NCBI GenBank assembly: GCA_938003725.1
Contig: CALKXX010000189.1
Coordinates: 1 to 21,676, forward strand
Source: an uncultured Sphingomonadaceae bacterium
GTDB lineage: Bacteria; Pseudomonadota; Alphaproteobacteria; Sphingomonadales; Sphingomonadaceae
Length of the DNA: 21,676 bases
Direction: 5' to 3'
The notes below the pieces were generated by a model, which searched no databases, had not been told where the DNA came from, and saw only the letters and a program-made list of their open reading frames with translations. Positions 17,191 to 21,676 of this stretch are shown piece after piece. Both the position numbers and the translations under genes were made by a program. Each line of letters starts with the position of its first letter. Position 1 is the first letter of the stretch.

Positions 17191-18377
17191 TGGGCGTGGA
17201 ATTACAACATCCAATGCGGCCAGAACTGACCGTCGATGAAGCAGCTCGGGGTAGGTTTGTTTCCGGCATTCGTGCCTTCATACTCAACGACCTCGCGACA
17301 GATTTGCGCACTGCCTATGATGATCGCGCTGCTCCGGCATTTGCGCGCGAAACGGGCAGGCCGCCAGAGACGAGCAATGAAGCACATCAGGCGCTTCGTG
17401 GAGATCCTGCGTTTAACATCTATTCCGCGATGCGTGTTCAGGCACAGAAAATGGTCTGGAATGCAGCGGGATCGGTCGTCGAACGGGATATTGGCCGCAT
17501 GGACGAGGAGGCGGCCAAAGTAGCGAACAGGCCGGGTGATGTTGTCCTGAACCCCGGGATGGAGATCCCCCGCAATGTGGATGCGATAGAAGTACATTTG
17601 ATGCCGGGCAGCTATACGCGAGGGGGAAACTCACTGGAAGCCGGCGCTGTTTATGATCAGGGGCTTGCGGTATTTTCAATGGGCCTGATGGGTGCCAATC
17701 TGGATGATATCGGATTGTCTATGGCTGCCTATGCTTCGGGAAAGTATCCGGAATTCAAACCGGACCGCATTTTGGATACGGGCTGCACAATCGGTCACAA
17801 TACATTGCCGTGGAAACAGACATATCCTGACGCGCATGTCGACGCGATTGATGCAGCGGCGGGCGGTCTGAATTATGCTTCCGCCCGTGCAAAGATGCAG
17901 GGTCAAGAAGTGTATTTTAGGCAAATGTCGGCTGATGCATTGGACTATGAGGATGATAGTTTCGATCTGGTCTTTTCGTCCATGTTTCTTCATGAACTTT
18001 CCAAAAAGACGCGAGCTGAAGCCTTTAAGGAAGCCTATCGTGTGCTGAAGCCCGGTGGCTTGTTACTTCATATGGAGTTGCCCCCGAATGATCAGATGAA
18101 CGCATTTGATGGGTTCTATCTCGATTGGGACAGCTGGTATAATAGCGAGCCTTTCTACAAAGGGTATCGTGATGAAGATCCGGCAAAACTATGTGCATCC
18201 GGAGGGTTTGAAAACGATGATTATTTCCAGTTTGTCGTCCCCAGTATCGGGATTTATGGCGCAGAAGCAGTGCGTGAAGCGATTGCCAACGAAAATGCCA
18301 ATGCGGTAGATAGTGAAACAACAGGACGCCTCGCCGAAGGTATAATGTGGTTCGGTTTTGGTGCCTGGAAACGTTAG
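17190..18377 (+). CDS. Class I SAM-dependent methyltransferase with long N-terminal extension
   Basis: The protein has 395 residues. The C-terminal half is a methyltransferase type 11 domain: motif I RILDTGCTIGHNTLPW (193-208), an acidic residue in HVDAIDAAAGGL, DYEDDSFDLVFSSMFLHEL and the post-motif LKPGGLLLHMELPP. The N-terminal ~185 residues are not the usual Rossmann domain; they are mainly helical with a short beta part near 130-150, and may set substrate choice or pair with the next gene product. The start shares one base with the aldehyde dehydrogenase stop. The protein ends in FGFGAWKR. A partial gene at the right edge ends its core with YGAWK, and both are followed directly by a small FDDP protein. 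Methylation of an unusual pathway intermediate is the likely task. Confidence 0.88.
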   Translation: MGVELQHPMRPELTVDEAARGRFVSGIRAFILNDLATDLRTAYDDRAAPAFARETGRPPETSNEAHQALRGDPAFNIYSAMRVQAQKMVWNAAGSVVERDIGRMDEEAAKVANRPGDVVLNPGMEIPRNVDAIEVHLMPGSYTRGGNSLEAGAVYDQGLAVFSMGLMGANLDDIGLSMAAYASGKYPEFKPDRILDTGCTIGHNTLPWKQTYPDAHVDAIDAAAGGLNYASARAKMQGQEVYFRQMSADALDYEDDSFDLVFSSMFLHELSKKTRAEAFKEAYRVLKPGGLLLHMELPPNDQMNAFDGFYLDWDSWYNSEPFYKGYRDEDPAKLCASGGFENDDYFQFVVPSIGIYGAEAVREAIANENANAVDSETTGRLAEGIMWFGFGAWKR

Positions 18378-18641
18378 ATGGCTGAACCTGTTTTCAAACC
18401 TGATGATACGCCGAAAGATATTTATGGGCCAGATGGGCAGCCGCAATTTTTTGATGATCCAGGGATGAATCGCTTTGTCGCCGTGGTGATGAACATGGCG
18501 CAGGAAATGTGGGTGCAGGAAGAACGATTGATGGCGCTGGAGGGACTGGAAGCTTCTTCGGCAGAGCGGGAAGCCAAGTTGAAAGAGTTCATCGATCGGC
18601 TTTTTGCGCCATTGCGAGAAAGTGGAGTAGCCGAAAAATGA
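18378..18641 (+). CDS. Small helical FDDP-motif protein, methyltransferase partner candidate
   Basis: This 87-residue protein begins at the base after the methyltransferase stop and overlaps the next gene as ATGA, so it is clearly part of the operon. I do not recognise a named family. It has a flexible, proline-rich start, then PQFFDDPGMNRF, followed by one or two amphipathic helices rich in Met and Glu, with a charged C terminus. Residues 22-58 align without gaps to residues 21-57 of the protein at 21188-21550, with 14 identities in 37, so the two are paralogues. There is no membrane segment or Cys pair. Location suggests a small subunit or activator for the adjacent methyltransferase, which is an inference. 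Confidence 0.8.
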   Translation: MAEPVFKPDDTPKDIYGPDGQPQFFDDPGMNRFVAVVMNMAQEMWVQEERLMALEGLEASSAEREAKLKEFIDRLFAPLRESGVAEK

Positions 18642-19657
18642 GAGCTTATCAGATAGGGATGCGCACTGGTATCGACGGATTGAAGTTGGAAGAACAGCCT
18701 GATCCACAACCAGGTCGGAGCGAGATATTGGTCAAGGTAACGGCTGCTGGGTTAAACTATCGCGATTTGATGGTGCTGCGCGGCGACTATGGCGCGGATC
18801 TTCCGCAAACCCGCATTCCTCTATCCGACGGTGTGGGTGTGATTGAGGCAATTGGCGAGGGTGTCTCGGGTTTGGATTTGGGAACTCGTGTCATTGCACC
18901 GCACTTTGCGGATTGGGGGGATGGGACCTATAATTTTGGCGTTTTTGGCAATGATCTGGGCGTGACTTCAAATGGCTGGCTCGCAGAAAAAATCATTTTG
19001 CCGGTACATGCAGCCATTTCTTTGCCGGACCAGATTAGCGATCAAAGTGCCGCTACCTTTTCAGTAGTGGGTAGCACCGTATGGCACGCGATGATTGCTT
19101 TCGGTGATGCGAGGCCTGGTGACCTTGTGCTTGCGCAGGGTACAGGTGGCGTGTCTGTTTTTGCGCTGCAACTTGCCAAAGCGATGGGCATGGATTTTGC
19201 GATTACCTCGTCGAGCGATGAAAAACTGGCCCGCGCAAAAGATATGGGTGCTGACTATTGCGTGAATTATCGCGACCGACCGGATTGGGCAGCGGCGTTA
19301 CTCGAAGTGACTGGCGGACGCGGGGCGGATATTGTGGTTGATACATTGGGTTTTCCGGCAATGGCGGAAACTGTGAACGCCTGTGCTGTCGAAGCGCGTA
19401 TAGGCACATTAGGCGCTTTGTCAGGAAGCCCAGCTGCTGGTTCCAGCGCTAGTCAAGGCGCGATCATAGGCAAGAATATTACCATCAAAGGCATAGCGTC
19501 GGGTAGCCGAAACATGCTGGAGCAAGCATTGGATATTGTTGCCCGGAACAATATTGAGCTGCTCGTCGAGAGCCGGTTCGAATTTGACGACGCTCCCAAC
19601 GCCTATCGGCATCTGGAAAGCGGCGCGCATATGGGCAAGGTAATGATTACCGTTTAA
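18638..19657 (+). CDS. Zinc-independent MDR family alcohol dehydrogenase / quinone oxidoreductase
   Basis: The protein has 339 residues from the ATG at 18638, which overlaps the small protein stop as ATGA and has GGAG upstream; a longer in-frame reading from 18509 would cross the small gene. It is a medium-chain dehydrogenase/reductase with a GroES-like N-terminal domain and NAD(P) site LAQGTGGVSVFALQLAKAMG (165-184). The usual zinc ligand Cys after AAG is replaced (AAGLNYRDLM, 37-46), as in quinone oxidoreductase-type members, so a catalytic zinc is not expected. It probably reduces an enone or oxidises an alcohol feeding the aldehyde dehydrogenase. It is the last gene of the plus operon and overlaps the convergent gene by 11 bp. 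Confidence 0.88.
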   Translation: MRAYQIGMRTGIDGLKLEEQPDPQPGRSEILVKVTAAGLNYRDLMVLRGDYGADLPQTRIPLSDGVGVIEAIGEGVSGLDLGTRVIAPHFADWGDGTYNFGVFGNDLGVTSNGWLAEKIILPVHAAISLPDQISDQSAATFSVVGSTVWHAMIAFGDARPGDLVLAQGTGGVSVFALQLAKAMGMDFAITSSSDEKLARAKDMGADYCVNYRDRPDWAAALLEVTGGRGADIVVDTLGFPAMAETVNACAVEARIGTLGALSGSPAAGSSASQGAIIGKNITIKGIASGSRNMLEQALDIVARNNIELLVESRFEFDDAPNAYRHLESGAHMGKVMITV

Positions 19658-20381
19658 GTTCGGTGAGTTCGTACCAGGTCATCATATAACCACCGACGCC
19701 GCCTTGTACGAAAATACCGTCCTCATCGTCGGTAATCCAAACATCATATGGCGGGTGTTCGCCCGCCATGCCGCCTGTACCGGGAATGATGCTGGAATCA
19801 TCGACAAATTGCAGATGTTTGCATTGAAACGTACCGGCCGGGACTGTTATTTCCTCTTTGCCCAAATAGAGTGCCCCAATTTTGACTTGGGCTATTTGGG
19901 GCGGTGTTGCGCCGCGATGGTCCGGAGAGGGCAGGTAACAGTTTAGCAGACGTTTGTCCTGTGCCTCCCAATCCTGCGTTGAGAGCATATAGCCATCGGA
20001 TACAATAGGATGCGTGCCAAAGCCGGTTAAGGGCAATTCCGCTGATATTTTTTGGGATAGTCGTCCAATTGTTGGTCCGTAGGATTCCATTTCGATATGC
20101 TCGCCGTCAAACCGCATCCAGCCTGAGCCCATAAATTCATCGCCTACGGTCAACCTTACGTGCAGGTCCATAGGTTGGTTTTTTTCGTCCAACGCGTAAA
20201 TAATGTCACGCATGACGGTTGGTTCTGGCTCATATATCTCACAATGGGCGCGCATGGTCACCTTGCCGTCACCATGGCGGGTGAACATGAAAGTTTCGAA
20301 CCCTCTGTTCTGACCGACCATTTCCGGTTTGCGCGATGTATATTCCAGTCGCCCCTCAATGATGCGGTGCTTCATATGCAT
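19647..20381 (-). CDS. DUF3108-like beta-rich protein of unknown function
   Basis: This 244-residue protein has no signal peptide or membrane segment. It is beta-rich throughout. The segment KEEITVPAGTFQCKHLQF (175-192) followed by YDVWITDDEDGIFVQ resembles the end of DUF3108-type proteins, where an extended strand region leads to a Trp-containing turn. That resemblance is by eye and could be only structural. An AGGAG lies upstream, close to the ATG at 20381; a second ATG two codons later (20375) gives a more usual spacing. The gene is convergent with the MDR gene and divergent from the CopD-like gene, and lies 49 bp from the second palindromic operator, so it likely belongs to the same regulon. 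A lipid- or ligand-binding role is possible. Confidence 0.75.
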   Translation of the reverse strand: MHMKHRIIEGRLEYTSRKPEMVGQNRGFETFMFTRHGDGKVTMRAHCEIYEPEPTVMRDIIYALDEKNQPMDLHVRLTVGDEFMGSGWMRFDGEHIEMESYGPTIGRLSQKISAELPLTGFGTHPIVSDGYMLSTQDWEAQDKRLLNCYLPSPDHRGATPPQIAQVKIGALYLGKEEITVPAGTFQCKHLQFVDDSSIIPGTGGMAGEHPPYDVWITDDEDGIFVQGGVGGYMMTWYELTELKR

Positions 20382-20430
20382 ATTCTCCTATAGTTTCTTC
20401 ATGCCAGTGCATTTTTCTCTTGCCAAGAGT

Positions 20431-20448
20431 AATTTGTCCGGACAAATT
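20431..20448. promoter_or_regulatory. Perfect 18-bp palindromic operator, copy 2
   Basis: It is identical to the site at 13209-13226: AATTTGTCCGGACAAATT. It lies in the 107-bp gap between the divergent DUF3108-like gene and the CopD-like gene, about 40-50 bp from each start, a good place to block both promoters. The flanks continue the dyad imperfectly: CCAAGAG on the left and CTCTTTGG on the right, each separated from the palindrome by one unpaired base. Confidence 0.82.
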
Positions 20449-20488
20449 GCTCTTTGGAGTGATGTTGCGATAGAAAAGGCCGAATAAC

Positions 20489-21181
20489 ATGGAATTTCTT
20501 GTCACCAATGAGCTCAGCATATTGCGCTGGATTCATATTCTGGCGATGGTTTACTGGCTCGGCGGCGAATGGGGTGTTTTCCAGACCAGCTATCATGTGA
20601 CCAACCGTGAACTGTCTCTGGAAGAGCGCCGGCGGCATATGGAAACAGCTTATCGTATTGATATTCTGGCCCGCACAGGGATTGTATTGTTGCTCCCGCT
20701 GGGGTTGCATATGGGCAAGCTATATGGCTTTGTCCCGTTTCTGGAAGGATCGGGAATCTGGTTAATGTGGCTGTTTTTTGCGGTTTGGCTTGGAATAACA
20801 TGGACCGCATTTTTGAAACGTGAAACGGATGTGGGTATCAAGGTCACGATGCTTGAAGAGAAGTTACGTTATCCTTTGATTTTGGCATTGGTCGTAACTT
20901 CTTTCATGTCGTTTTCGGGCAGCGGCCCAATTGAATCCGGTCCGGGGAATTTCTGGTATCCGTCAAAAATGGCCCTTTACGCCTTTGCTCTATGTATTGG
21001 CCTTTTCCTGCGTCTCGTAATGCGGCGCTGGACGAGCAGGTTTCAGATATTGGCTCAGGGGCCAAATGCGGCGGAAGAAGCGGCCTTGGAAAAGGAAATC
21101 GGTCAGGCGCGTTTCGCAGCCTATATCTATTGGATTACGATTTCAGGTGTTTGTTTTCTTGGCGCCGTGAAACCGTTTTAG
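20489..21181 (+). CDS. CopD-like integral membrane protein
   Basis: This 230-residue protein has about six predicted transmembrane helices, near residues 11-33, 60-80, 88-110, 128-147, 160-178 and 208-226. The opening LRWIHILAMVYWLGGEWGVF, with His16 in the first helix, and LLPLGLHMG with His74 in the second, recall CopD/DUF2269-type membrane proteins. In those, paired His residues may bind haem or metal. No transporter signature is seen. The ATG at 20489 has AAGG about nine bases upstream. It is divergent from the DUF3108-like gene, with the palindromic operator between them, and ends 6 bp from a convergent gene. A role in electron transfer for a pathway oxidation is a guess. Confidence 0.8.
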   Translation: MEFLVTNELSILRWIHILAMVYWLGGEWGVFQTSYHVTNRELSLEERRRHMETAYRIDILARTGIVLLLPLGLHMGKLYGFVPFLEGSGIWLMWLFFAVWLGITWTAFLKRETDVGIKVTMLEEKLRYPLILALVVTSFMSFSGSGPIESGPGNFWYPSKMALYAFALCIGLFLRLVMRRWTSRFQILAQGPNAAEEAALEKEIGQARFAAYIYWITISGVCFLGAVKPF

Positions 21182-21187
21182 GCCGAA

Positions 21188-21550
21188 CTAGATTTCTTTC
21201 AGTTCCTTACTCACTTCTTCGACCGCCTTTTCGTTCTGTTCCAATTCCTGAACCATTTGGTGCGGGCCGCGCATCACGCGATAGATATATTCGCGGATCA
21301 TTGAGCCGCGTTCATAGGCGGCTAGTTTGTCAGGTTCATAGCTTTCTATGTCCTCCCGCGTGATGGTGCCTTTGGACTCTAGTAGCCGTTCGACGGTATC
21401 CAGCCGTTCGCGAAGTACGGAAACCTCGCCAACCACCGACATCAGGATCGAAAGAATCCGTTCGTCTTCGGGGTCGTCAAAATATTTCGGGCGCTTGCCC
21501 TTAGCTTTTTTGTTGGCAGCGGCCATCCAGTCAAAAGGTGCGTCGGTCAT
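21188..21550 (-). CDS. Small helical FDDP-motif protein, second paralogue
   Basis: The protein has 120 residues from the ATG at 21550, which overlaps the upstream gene stop as ATGA; an in-frame start at 21604 would lie deep in that gene. Residues 21-57 (PKYFDDPEDER, then ERLDTVERLLE) align without gaps to the 87-residue protein at 18378-18641. This copy carries a longer helical tail: YEPDKLAAYERGSMIREYIYRV is followed by a Glu/Lys-rich stretch that could form a coiled coil. There is no signal peptide or membrane segment. Like its paralogue, it directly follows a gene ending in a GAWK-type tail. Function unknown; a partner protein for that upstream enzyme is the simplest reading. Confidence 0.8.
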   Translation of the reverse strand: MTDAPFDWMAAANKKAKGKRPKYFDDPEDERILSILMSVVGEVSVLRERLDTVERLLESKGTITREDIESYEPDKLAAYERGSMIREYIYRVMRGPHQMVQELEQNEKAVEEVSKELKEI

Positions 21551-21676
21551 TCTGCCGTCTCCATCATCGCTGGCGCATTTTTCCAAGCGCCATAGGCATG
21601 CCAATATGCCGCACGTCCATGATCTTCATCATCACCGGTTGCCGCTTCAGGAAAAATGTCCGTATCGACCACAGCG
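21547..21676 (-). CDS. C-terminal end of an unidentified protein, possibly a methyltransferase paralogue
   Basis: Only the last 42 residues are in the window; the start lies beyond the right edge. The frame reads through HGRAAYWHAYGAWKNAP to a TGA that overlaps the next ATG. The tail resembles the end of the methyltransferase at 17190-18377 (GRLAEGIMWFGFGAWKR), and both genes are followed directly by an FDDP protein. The similarity is short, so a second methyltransferase is a plausible but unproven identity. Confidence 0.6.
   Translation of the reverse strand, partial: AVVDTDIFPEAATGDDEDHGRAAYWHAYGAWKNAPAMMETAE

Noticed and set aside
1..21676. Mobile element or genomic island
   Set aside because: I saw no transposase, integrase, tRNA gene, direct-repeat ends or sharp change in codon style.

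Overview
The window looks like a chromosomal segment of an alphaproteobacterium, most likely a sphingomonad with moderate GC. That placement is inferred from protein flavour and gene content, not from a marker gene. Genes are packed tightly: most neighbours overlap by 1-8 bp, often as ATGA, and nearly every real start has a purine-rich ribosome binding site. I see no RNA gene, insertion sequence or CRISPR array.

Left part (1-4575, all minus strand): a capE-capF-capG module that makes UDP-N-acetyl-L-fucosamine for a surface polysaccharide (capG runs off the left edge), preceded by an ABC-F ATPase gene. A divergent gap of about 200 bp follows. Then comes a large plus-strand gene (4782-7712) for a 976-residue protein of unknown function.

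Central part (7738-19657): two divergent, very compact operons read away from a short intergenic region at 13202-13287. The minus operon runs alpha/beta hydrolase, LeuC-like, LeuD-like, HMG-CoA-lyase-like, family III CoA-transferase. The plus operon runs isochorismatase-like amidohydrolase, two tandem PuuE-like deacetylase-family hydrolases, aldehyde dehydrogenase, SAM methyltransferase, a small FDDP protein and a zinc-free MDR oxidoreductase. My inference is a catabolic pathway for a nitrogenous, probably cyclic amide or imide, compound. Ring opening and amide hydrolysis would give an unsaturated maleate-type diacid. This would be hydrated by the LeuCD-like enzyme, activated by CoA transfer and cleaved by the lyase. 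No transporter or regulator of this pathway lies in the window.

Right part (19647-21676): a DUF3108-like protein and a CopD-like membrane protein are divergently transcribed. They are followed by a second small FDDP protein and the C-terminal end of a further gene whose tail resembles the central methyltransferase.

The most striking signal is an identical perfect 18-bp palindrome, AATTTGTCCGGACAAATT, found in both divergent intergenic regions (13209-13226 and 20431-20448). It ties four transcripts into one probable regulon. The second is a recurring pair, methyltransferase plus small FDDP protein, seen once complete and once at the right edge.
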